Of a stretch of 5,052 bases of DNA, positions 1 to 5,052 are shown piece after piece. Source of the stretch: Prevotella sp. CAG:891 (lineage in GTDB: Bacteria > Bacteroidota > Bacteroidia > Bacteroidales > Bacteroidaceae); NCBI GenBank assembly GCA_000437675.1, contig FR901766.1:21132-26183 (forward strand), given 5' to 3'. Each line of letters starts with the position of its first letter. Position 1 is the first letter of the stretch. The translations under genes were made by a program, and so were the position numbers. The notes beneath the pieces are model-generated. The model did no database searches, was not told the origin of the DNA, and saw nothing but the letters and a program-made list of their open reading frames with translations.

Positions 1-208
1 CGGCGAAGTCAGGCTGCACTTTAGCCTTGACGGATGAAAAAACAATATTCCTTATTGATTCATTCAGCGTTCTTTGACATTTTGTTACCACAGAAAGTAA
101 GGCAGGTAGGCCTGTCTGAAACCCATGATACGTCGTTGAGTTTTACCACATGTTTTGCGACTGGGCCTGTTAAACAGCTATTTTCCGTGCAAGTAAAATT
201 ACATAAAG
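1..208. other. Left-edge non-coding stretch; possible tail of an upstream gene
   Basis: I find no convincing gene here. On the plus strand the frame starting at base 2 reads GEVRLHFSLDG and stops at 35-37, so it could be the last codons of a gene entering from the left; eleven codons are too few to name it. A 63-codon frame opens at the ATG at 34, but it runs into the 3' end of the minus-strand transporter gene and has no recognisable domain or upstream signal, so I treat it as chance. If the tail is real, the upstream gene and the transporter gene converge here and this stretch is their shared 3' region. I see no clear intrinsic terminator in either direction. Confidence 0.3.
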
Positions 209-1510
209 TTACTGTTTTTCAGTAGGTTTTGGCTGCTCTCCGGCATTTTCGACCGGCTGCTGTTCGTCGGGGGCATTTTCCGCCTCGTCGGTTTGTGTCG
301 CCTCGTTGTTGCCCAACACCGTACGCAGTTTGTTGAGCGGATTGGCAGAATAGGGTTCTTCGATATACACGCCCGCATTTTTGGCCATGGCCACCGTCTG
401 TTCGTCGATGCCGTCGGCCGGCACGTCGGTTTCGCCCACCACATAGCGTTTGTAGTATTCAATAGCCAGCGTGGTTACGGGCAAAGCCAAAATCAGGCCC
501 ATGATACCGAAGGCATAACCCCACACTGACAGCGAAAGGAGGATGATGGCTGGCGGAAGGCCCATGATGTGCCCCATGATACGTGGGGTGAAAATGGTGT
601 CCTGCAATATTTGCACCACGATGTAGACCAAGGCAATCAGGCAGAGCAAGCCCCAGAAGTTTTGCCCTGTTTCGGCAGCTTTGAGCAATGCGAGCAAGGC
701 CGCCGGCACCACGCCTACCAGCTGCAAATAAGGTACGAAACTGATGACACCAATGAGGCAGCCCAGGGCAATGGGCAGGGGAAAATCGACCAGGGCAAAA
801 CCTATGCTGAACATCACACAGTTGCTCAAAGCAATGAGTGCCTGTCCGCGGAAATAACCCGCCATGCAGCGTTCGACGTCGGCCACAAAGCGCGTGGCAA
901 AAGGACGCTTCGAGGGCGGAATAAAGGTAATCCACGAATTGGCGTACTTTTCGTAATCGGTGAGCAGGAAGAGCAAATAGAGCAGGCCGATGAGCGAGGC
1001 GGCAAAGTTGATGATAATGCCGGCCGTACTCCACAACAGTTCCCAAACGCGCGGCACGGTGTTCTTGATGGCTGTCACCACATCCTCGTGTTGTAGGAAT
1101 TGTTCGATTTTGTATTCGTTGACGTGTTCGTTCAGAAGCTTCTGCACGGGTTGCGGAATACCGTCGGCATTTCCCCCTGCCTGGATGTAGCTCAGCGCCA
1201 CATCCTTGAGGTGCGTAATTTCGCTGAGCATGGGCGGAATCACAATGTAAACAAATGTGCCGAGCGCCGCAATGGTGAGCGAAATGGTGAGAAAAATAGC
1301 CAAGAAGCGGTTGTGCAGCCGTTTGTGCAACTGCCGCACCAGGGGGTAAAGCAGGTAGGCCGCCACCCATGCCACGAAAAAGGGAATGAGCACGCCGCTT
1401 AGGGCGTAAATCATGGCAAAAATGCCCCCGATAATGACCAGCGCAATGATGCCGCGAATAAAACGGTCGAAGGTGATAGGCGACTGTCCGCCTACTCTGA
1501 AGTTGTTCAT
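209..1510 (-). CDS. AI-2E (PerM/TqsA/YdiK) family transporter
   Basis: This 433-residue polytopic inner-membrane protein belongs to the AI-2E transporter family (PF01594, formerly UPF0118). Members include E. coli TqsA, linked to autoinducer-2 export, and others reported as Na+/H+ antiporters, so the substrate cannot be read from sequence. About eight hydrophobic segments are visible, near residues 19-38, 40-58, 69-92, 157-184, 221-243, 245-275, 284-303 and 315-350. A soluble stretch at about 95-155 follows the third segment, as is usual in the family. The family-typical C-terminal half is clear: FVPYLQLVG (258-266), then TPRIMGHIMGLPP (308-320), then a Gly-rich helix ending in LALPV (341-345). 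After residue 355 comes a hydrophilic tail of about 75 residues; its last 35 are rich in Glu, Gln, Asn and Pro. The ATG at 1510 is preceded in frame by a TGA eight codons upstream, which fixes the start region. It is divergent from rsmI. The family is secure, the function is not. Confidence 0.93.
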   Translation of the reverse strand: MNNFRVGGQSPITFDRFIRGIIALVIIGGIFAMIYALSGVLIPFFVAWVAAYLLYPLVRQLHKRLHNRFLAIFLTISLTIAALGTFVYIVIPPMLSEITHLKDVALSYIQAGGNADGIPQPVQKLLNEHVNEYKIEQFLQHEDVVTAIKNTVPRVWELLWSTAGIIINFAASLIGLLYLLFLLTDYEKYANSWITFIPPSKRPFATRFVADVERCMAGYFRGQALIALSNCVMFSIGFALVDFPLPIALGCLIGVISFVPYLQLVGVVPAALLALLKAAETGQNFWGLLCLIALVYIVVQILQDTIFTPRIMGHIMGLPPAIILLSLSVWGYAFGIMGLILALPVTTLAIEYYKRYVVGETDVPADGIDEQTVAMAKNAGVYIEEPYSANPLNKLRTVLGNNEATQTDEAENAPDEQQPVENAGEQPKPTEKQ

Positions 1511-1593
1511 CGAAGTGTTTTTGTTGATAAATCAGTAAGCCCAACCGACAGCTAAGCATGGCAAAAAGTCATTCAAAGCAGCGGTTCACATGG

Positions 1594-1601
1594 CAAAAGT
1601 A
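1594..1601 (-). promoter_or_regulatory. Candidate -7 element for the AI-2E-family gene
   Basis: Read on the minus strand, this is TACTTTTG, an exact match to the Bacteroidota -7 consensus TAnnTTTG. The -33 side is weak: about 19 bases upstream there is no TTTG, only a nearby T-run (complement of 1615-1620). Transcription would start near 1588-1591 and leave a 5' leader of roughly 80 bases before the ATG at 1510. The placement in the divergent intergenic region fits, but an 8-base match alone is modest evidence. Confidence 0.45.
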
Positions 1602-1642
1602 TCTATTCTATTTGAAAAAGCGAGGAAATCTGCAACAAATTG

Positions 1643-1673
1643 TTTGTCCGAAACTAAAATAGCTCTATATTTG
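1643..1673 (+). promoter_or_regulatory. Bacteroidota-type promoter of rsmI
   Basis: TTTG at 1643-1646 (-33 element) is followed by exactly 19 bases and then TATATTTG at 1666-1673 (-7 element, consensus TAnnTTTG). Both elements and their spacing match the promoter recognised by the primary sigma factor of Bacteroides and relatives. The -7 element ends four bases before the rsmI ATG at 1678, so the expected transcription start lies at or within a few bases of the start codon and the mRNA would have little or no 5' leader. Confidence 0.75.
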
Positions 1674-1677
1674 CACC

Positions 1678-2394
1678 ATGGGAACATTATATTTAGTGCC
1701 CACTCCGGTGGGAAACCTTGAGGATATCACCCTGCGTGCGCTGCGTATACTGAAAGAGGCCGACCTTGTGCTGGCCGAGGATACACGCACTTCGGGCATT
1801 CTGCTCAAGCACTATGAAATCAAGAACCAGTTGGTGGCTCACCATAAGTTTAACGAACATCAGACGGCTGAGGCCTTTGCTGCCCGTATGGCCGGAGGCG
1901 AAATCATGGCGTTGGTGTCGGATGCCGGCACGCCGGGAATTTCCGACCCTGGATTCATGTTGGTTCGCGCCTGTGTGGCTCGCGGTGTCACGGTGCAGTG
2001 TCTGCCCGGTGCCACGGCTTTCGTTCCGGCACTGGTGGCTTCGGGCTTGCCTTGCGAACGCTTTTGCTTCGAGGGCTTCCTGCCGCAGAAAAAAGGACGC
2101 AACACGCGCTTGCAATCGCTCGTTCAGGAGGAACGCACCATGATTTTTTACGAATCGCCTTACCGCGTGGTCAAAACATTGGCGCAGTTCGTTGAATTTT
2201 TCGGAGCCGAACGCCGCTGCTCGGCTTGCCGCGAAATTTCGAAACTTCACGAAGAAAGCGTGCGCGGAACATTGGCCGAGGTGTTGGCGCATTTCACTGA
2301 AAACGAACCGCGTGGAGAGTTCGTTATCGTGGTCGAAGGATGTGAACCACCGAAAAAAAGCAAGAAAAATAAAGAATCGCAATCCTGCGAATAA
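1678..2394 (+). CDS. rsmI: 16S rRNA (cytidine(1402)-2'-O)-methyltransferase RsmI
   Basis: RsmI uses S-adenosylmethionine to methylate the ribose 2'-OH of C1402 in the decoding centre of 16S rRNA; with RsmH, which methylates N4 of the same base, it tunes decoding fidelity. It is a cytoplasmic enzyme of the tetrapyrrole-methylase fold (PF00590). The 238 residues show the family signatures in order: LYLVPTPVGNLEDIT (4-18), AEDTR (33-37), SDAGTPGISDPG (81-92, the Gly-rich SAM-binding region), LPGATA (109-114), FEGFLP (131-136), FYESPYR (157-163), REISKLHEE (185-193) and GEFVIVVEG (213-221). E. coli RsmI has about 286 residues; here the extra C-terminal helical domain is absent and replaced by a short Lys-rich end, which I believe is usual in Bacteroidota. 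The start is set by the LYLVPTP motif at the very N-terminus; the next in-frame ATG is codon 71, inside the domain. The gene has its own promoter immediately upstream. Confidence 0.97.
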   Translation: MGTLYLVPTPVGNLEDITLRALRILKEADLVLAEDTRTSGILLKHYEIKNQLVAHHKFNEHQTAEAFAARMAGGEIMALVSDAGTPGISDPGFMLVRACVARGVTVQCLPGATAFVPALVASGLPCERFCFEGFLPQKKGRNTRLQSLVQEERTMIFYESPYRVVKTLAQFVEFFGAERRCSACREISKLHEESVRGTLAEVLAHFTENEPRGEFVIVVEGCEPPKKSKKNKESQSCE

Positions 2395-2415
2395 TTCACT
2401 TTTCGACATGGTCGT

Positions 2416-2444
2416 ACTGAAACTATGACTTCAGTTTACCTTTT
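2416..2444 (+). terminator. Weak terminator-like hairpin after rsmI
   Basis: ACTGAA (2416-2421) and TTCAGT (2430-2435) form a perfect 6-base inverted repeat around an 8-base loop, followed by a T-rich stretch (TTACCTTTT, 2436-2444). The arrangement, 22 bases after the rsmI stop, is that of an intrinsic terminator, but the stem is short and has only two G-C pairs, and the T-run is interrupted. It may only attenuate read-through into the lipoprotein gene, or may do nothing. Confidence 0.3.
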
Positions 2445-2500
2445 ACATGATTTAAAACACTATGGGATTTAACGTGCCATGTCCTAATAACCCTACAGTT

Positions 2501-3382
2501 ATGAAGAAAATTTTATTACTGCTCGCTGCCGTTTGCACATTGTCGTTTGCCATGTCGTGCAGCACGAAAAAGGAAAAAGAACAGGAAAGCAAAGATCCGA
2601 ATGCCGAAACCATCGATTCGCTCCGTCAGGCATTGACTCAGTCGCAAAATGAGTCGAACGACTTGATTGAAACGCTTTCGCAAATTCAGGATGGCTTCGA
2701 CCAAATAAACGAGGCCGAGGGACGTGTGAGCGTTGAAAACAAGCAGGGCGAACGCGCCAACAAGCAGGCTATCATCGAAAACATGGAGTTCATTCAGCGC
2801 ACCATGAAGCTGAACCGCGAACTCATCTCGAACTTGCAACAGCAACTGCGCAACGCGAACCAAAGCGACAAACGCACCAAGGCTAAACTCGAGGAAATGG
2901 TGAACAACTACAACAAACAACTCGAGGACAAGCAAAAACAAATTGACGAACTCCGCGCACAGCTGGCTGAACGCGACATCAAAATTGCGGAACAGGGCGA
3001 ACAAATCAATGCGCTCAATACCAGCGTGAACGACTTGAGCCAAAAGAACGAGGAAAAGGCGCGCACCGTGGCTGCTCAGGATAAGGAACTCAACACGGCT
3101 TACTACGTGTTCGGTACGAAAAAGGAACTTCGCGAACAGCGTATCCTGAAAAGTGGCGATGTACTGAAAAGCAACGACTTTAACAAGGATTACTTTACGC
3201 GTATCGACTTGCGCGTGACAAAGCAAATCCGTTTGTACTCAAAGAGTGCTAAACTCATGACCAATCACCCGGCTGGTTCGTACACGCTCGAAAAGGATGC
3301 TCAGAACCAGTATGTGCTCCGTATCAACAATCCCCAGGAATTCTGGAGCGTGAGCAAGTATTTGGTTATCATCGTGAAATAA
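2501..3382 (+). CDS. Coiled-coil lipoprotein of unknown function
   Basis: This is a 293-residue predicted lipoprotein. The start at 2501 gives a classic signal peptide: MKK, a Leu/Ala-rich core (4-17) and a lipobox-like AMSC with Cys20 as the lipidated residue. An in-frame ATG at 2462 would put 13 polar residues in front of it and is unlikely. After a charged stretch (STKKEKEQ, 21-28) comes a long helical region, about 35-198, rich in Gln, Asn, Glu and Lys with heptad-like Leu/Ile spacing, strongest at about 127-185 (LEDKQKQIDELRAQLAERD), which suggests a coiled coil. A separate C-terminal domain begins at YYVFGTKKELREQ (201-213) and ends with TNHPAGSY (254-261) and PQEFWSVSKYLVIIVK (278-293). 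From memory, very similar C-termini occur in hypothetical Bacteroidota lipoproteins, but I know of no assigned function. It would be lipid-anchored, in the periplasm or outer membrane; the residues after Cys20 are not a clear surface-export signal. It lies 106 bases after rsmI in the same direction. No good promoter was found. Confidence 0.88.
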   Translation: MKKILLLLAAVCTLSFAMSCSTKKEKEQESKDPNAETIDSLRQALTQSQNESNDLIETLSQIQDGFDQINEAEGRVSVENKQGERANKQAIIENMEFIQRTMKLNRELISNLQQQLRNANQSDKRTKAKLEEMVNNYNKQLEDKQKQIDELRAQLAERDIKIAEQGEQINALNTSVNDLSQKNEEKARTVAAQDKELNTAYYVFGTKKELREQRILKSGDVLKSNDFNKDYFTRIDLRVTKQIRLYSKSAKLMTNHPAGSYTLEKDAQNQYVLRINNPQEFWSVSKYLVIIVK

Positions 3383-3614
3383 ACGGTTACGCTACTTGCC
3401 AAACAAACGAGGTTGCCGAACGTGCTGCGCGCATTGCACAGACGCTCGGCAACCCCTTTGCGATAAGGACGGAAGTGCCCCAAACCGCGCAGACTGACAA
3501 AACAGCTGTTCTGACTGCTGTTCCTGCCACTGCACGTTTGCAGCACTTCTGTTCTTTTTGCATAAGTATATTCTCTCACTCACATATTCTACCATCACTA
3601 AAAAAACCATTACC
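3383..3614. other. Structured intergenic region between lipoprotein and MATE genes
   Basis: No gene with a normal start is visible in these 232 bases. The left half is fairly GC-rich and holds a strong hairpin (3411-3454). The right half holds an interrupted set of CTGTTC copies at 3506-3511, 3518-3523 and 3549-3554 (the first two as GCTGTTC repeats 12 bases apart) and a small inverted repeat, CTGCA/TGCAG at 3530-3534 and 3539-3543, with a T-run at 3555-3559. Just before the MATE start it becomes A-rich (3599-3607), which fits translation initiation in Bacteroidota. No TTTG plus TAnnTTTG promoter pair was found, so the MATE promoter is either diverged or further upstream. Confidence 0.5.
3411..3454 (+). 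terminator. Strong hairpin, possible terminator of the lipoprotein gene
   Basis: GGTTGCCGA (3411-3419) and TCGGCAACC (3446-3454) are perfect 9-base reverse complements with six G-C pairs. Beyond an A/C mismatch, the pairing extends by CGT (3421-3423) with ACG (3442-3444). The hairpin sits 28 bases after the lipoprotein stop. It is followed on the plus strand by CCCTTTGCG and not by a real T-run, so it is not a textbook intrinsic terminator; it could protect the mRNA 3' end. On the minus strand it is followed by TCGTTTGTTTGG, which is T-richer, although no minus-strand gene is visible nearby. Confidence 0.4.
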
Positions 3615-4949
3615 GTGTTAACTCATCACAAAGCCATTTTGCGTTTAGGCGTGCCCATAGCCATTGGGCAGCTGGGCGTAATCATCATGGGTTTTGCCGA
3701 CACCATGATGGTGGGCCGCTACAGCACTGATTCGCTGGCCGCCGCCTCGTTCGTCAACAGCGTGTTCAACCTCATTACCTTCCTGCTCATGGGCTACAGC
3801 TACGGCCTTACGCCACTGGTCAGCTCGCTTTTCGGCCAGGGCCGCAAACTCGAAGCCGGAGGCATACTCAAACAAGCTGTGGCTGCCAACATGCTCTTTG
3901 CTCTGCTGCTCTGCACCATCATGGGTGTGGGCTATTTCTTTCTGGACCACATGGGGCAGCCCGCCGAAATCATGCCCCTTGTACGCAGCTATTATCTGGT
4001 GGTGTTGGTGTCGATGATTTTTGTAGCACTGTTTAACTGTCTGCGTCAGTTTACCGATGGCATTACCGAAACCAAAACCGCTATGTGGGCACTGCTCACG
4101 GGTAATGCGCTGAACATCGTGGGCAATTATCTGCTCATTTACGGTGTGGGGCCCTTTCCCGAACTCGGTTTGCTGGGTGCCGGCCTGAGTACCCTGTTTT
4201 CGCGTATTGTCATGGCCCTGATTCTGCTGGGCGTACTGCTGATGCGCCAACGCTATGCCGTTTACCGTCAGGGAGTGAGCGAAACCCCGCTGCGTTGGTC
4301 GGGACTTTGGCACATCAACAGCCAGTCGCTCCCCATTTCGTTGCAAATGGGTATGGAAAGCGGTGCGTTTACCTTCACAGCCATCATGGCCGGTTGGATT
4401 GGGGCCGTTGACCTTGCCACGTTCCAGGTGATGGTAACCATCGGTACCCTCGGCTTCCTTTTCTATTACAGCTTTGGTGCCGGACTGAGCATCCGCGTGG
4501 CCACCTTCTACGGTTTGCACGACTGGGAACACGTGCGACTTTCCACCCGAGCCGGATGCCACATTTTGCTGGGTATGGCCGCTTGTTCGTCGCTCATCTT
4601 TTTGCTGTTCGGCGAATTCCTTATCCGCGTCTTTACGAGCGACCCCGAAGTTGTGGTGCTGGCTGTCAGCCTCATCCCACCCCTCATTCTTTATCAGCTC
4701 GGCGATGCCATGCAAATCTGTTACGCCAATGCCCTGCGCGGCACCTCGCACGTCATGTCGATGATGTGGATAGCCTTTATCAGCTACATTTTGGTAAACA
4801 TCCCTGCCGGCTACATCCTGGCCTTCCCCCTCGGCATGGGCATTTACGGCCTGTTCATTGCCTTCAGCCTTGGTCTGTTTGTAGCAGCCGCGCTTTTCCT
4901 GTCGCATTACCGCAGCGTGATGCGCAAGGCCGAAAGCCAAGTGGCCTGA
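3615..4949 (+). CDS. MATE family efflux transporter (NorM-like)
   Basis: This inner-membrane multidrug and toxin extrusion (MATE) protein exports organic or cationic compounds in exchange for Na+ or H+; the true substrate is unknown. Twelve hydrophobic segments in two similar halves are visible from about residue 10 to 430. Family motifs: FADTMMVG (27-34), RQFTDG (144-149), NALNIVGNYLLIYG (164-177), PELGLLGAGLST (182-193), YQLGDAMQ (360-367) and ALRGTSHV (373-380). Asp29, Glu248 and Asp364 align by eye with the cation-site residues Asp36, Glu255 and Asp371 of Vibrio cholerae NorM, with a constant offset of seven, so the ion-coupling residues appear intact. The start is my choice: the GTG at 3615 gives 444 residues beginning MLTHHKAILRLGVPIAIG, the usual distance to the first helix, after an A-rich stretch (AAAAAAACC). 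The frame stays open upstream to a TTG at 3558 (463 residues), which would add a polar extension of 19 residues. It is in the same direction as the lipoprotein gene, 232 bases away. Confidence 0.93.
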   Translation: MLTHHKAILRLGVPIAIGQLGVIIMGFADTMMVGRYSTDSLAAASFVNSVFNLITFLLMGYSYGLTPLVSSLFGQGRKLEAGGILKQAVAANMLFALLLCTIMGVGYFFLDHMGQPAEIMPLVRSYYLVVLVSMIFVALFNCLRQFTDGITETKTAMWALLTGNALNIVGNYLLIYGVGPFPELGLLGAGLSTLFSRIVMALILLGVLLMRQRYAVYRQGVSETPLRWSGLWHINSQSLPISLQMGMESGAFTFTAIMAGWIGAVDLATFQVMVTIGTLGFLFYYSFGAGLSIRVATFYGLHDWEHVRLSTRAGCHILLGMAACSSLIFLLFGEFLIRVFTSDPEVVVLAVSLIPPLILYQLGDAMQICYANALRGTSHVMSMMWIAFISYILVNIPAGYILAFPLGMGIYGLFIAFSLGLFVAAALFLSHYRSVMRKAESQVA

Positions 4950-5052
4950 GTAACTAATGCCTTTGGGTGTCAGTAAATGTTTGGCGAAACAAGTGAGCAG
5001 GTGTTCAATTATAAAAATACTTCGATAGAATGCTATAAATAGAAGTCGTCTA
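4950..5052. other. Right-edge non-coding stretch
   Basis: No gene or clear terminator is visible after the MATE stop. The sequence becomes AT-rich towards the edge (from about 5008), as expected upstream of another gene, but no proper pair of -33 and -7 elements is found: TTTG at 4980-4983 has no TAnnTTTG at the right distance. Any downstream gene lies beyond the window. Confidence 0.4.

Noticed and set aside
74..102. TTGACA at 74-79 resembling a sigma-70 -35 box
   Set aside because: There is no TATAAT-like sequence 17 bases downstream, and Bacteroidota promoters do not use this consensus.
100..117. Small hairpin, AGGCAGG/CCTGTCT around TAGG
   Set aside because: It needs a G-T pair, has no T-run after it on the plus strand, and is imperfect on the minus strand; not convincing as a terminator.
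34..225. A 63-codon plus-strand frame starting at ATG 34
   Set aside because: It overlaps the 3' end of the transporter gene, has no known motif and no promoter or initiation context; it is likely chance.
459..1559. A 366-codon open frame on the minus strand overlapping the AI-2E-family gene in another frame
   Set aside because: The frame used by the 433-residue protein has clear family motifs and membrane segments; this overlapping product is His/Arg/Cys-rich and resembles nothing.
1693..2409. A 238-codon open frame antisense to rsmI
   Set aside because: It is a shadow of rsmI, which matches its family over its full length.
2462..2500. Upstream in-frame ATG that would lengthen the lipoprotein by 13 residues
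   Set aside because: The extension is polar and would bury the signal peptide that begins perfectly at 2501.
2516..3226. A 236-codon antisense frame under the lipoprotein gene, rich in Leu, Val and Phe
   Set aside because: Its hydrophobic make-up comes from reading the Gln/Glu/Lys/Asn codons of the coiled coil backwards; it has no start signal or membrane-protein pattern of its own.
3645..4940. A 431-codon open frame antisense to the MATE gene
   Set aside because: It mirrors almost the whole exporter gene and its product is hydrophilic, rich in His, Gln and Gly, with no recognisable domain. It is explained by the codon use of the real gene on the other strand.
4927..4947. AGGCC/GGCCT inverted repeat at the end of the MATE gene
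   Set aside because: It lies inside the coding sequence, has an 11-base loop and no following T-run, so it is probably chance.

Overview
The window looks like a piece of a Bacteroidota chromosome, most likely Bacteroidales and possibly close to Prevotella; the genus is an inference. Three things point this way. Upstream of rsmI there is a Bacteroidota-type promoter (TTTG, 19 bases, TATATTTG). No gene start has a clear Shine-Dalgarno sequence. The four proteins read like the Bacteroidota forms of their families, including a short RsmI and a coiled-coil lipoprotein with a C-terminal domain of a kind I associate with this phylum. I see no mobile element, tRNA, rRNA, CRISPR array or sign of recent transfer.

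Layout. Bases 1-208 hold no convincing gene, only a possible tail of a gene entering from the left. An AI-2E/PerM/TqsA-family membrane transporter occupies 209-1510 on the minus strand. A 167-base intergenic region (1511-1677) carries divergent promoters, one reading left into the transporter and one reading right into rsmI. On the plus strand follow rsmI (1678-2394, 16S rRNA 2'-O-methyltransferase), a coiled-coil lipoprotein of unknown function (2501-3382) and a MATE-family exporter (3615-4949 from a GTG start). The last 103 bases hold no gene I can support.

How the genes relate. These are ordinary housekeeping and envelope genes and not an obvious functional system. rsmI acts on the ribosome; the other three act at the envelope (two multi-pass inner-membrane transporters and a lipid-anchored periplasmic or outer-membrane protein). 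The three plus-strand genes are co-oriented, but gaps of 106 and 232 bases, each with a hairpin, leave it open whether they are co-transcribed.

I did not find a clear new biological system. The points most worth a second look are the rsmI promoter that abuts its start codon and predicts a leaderless mRNA, the uncharacterised lipoprotein with its conserved-looking C-terminal domain, and the structured gap between the lipoprotein and MATE genes.
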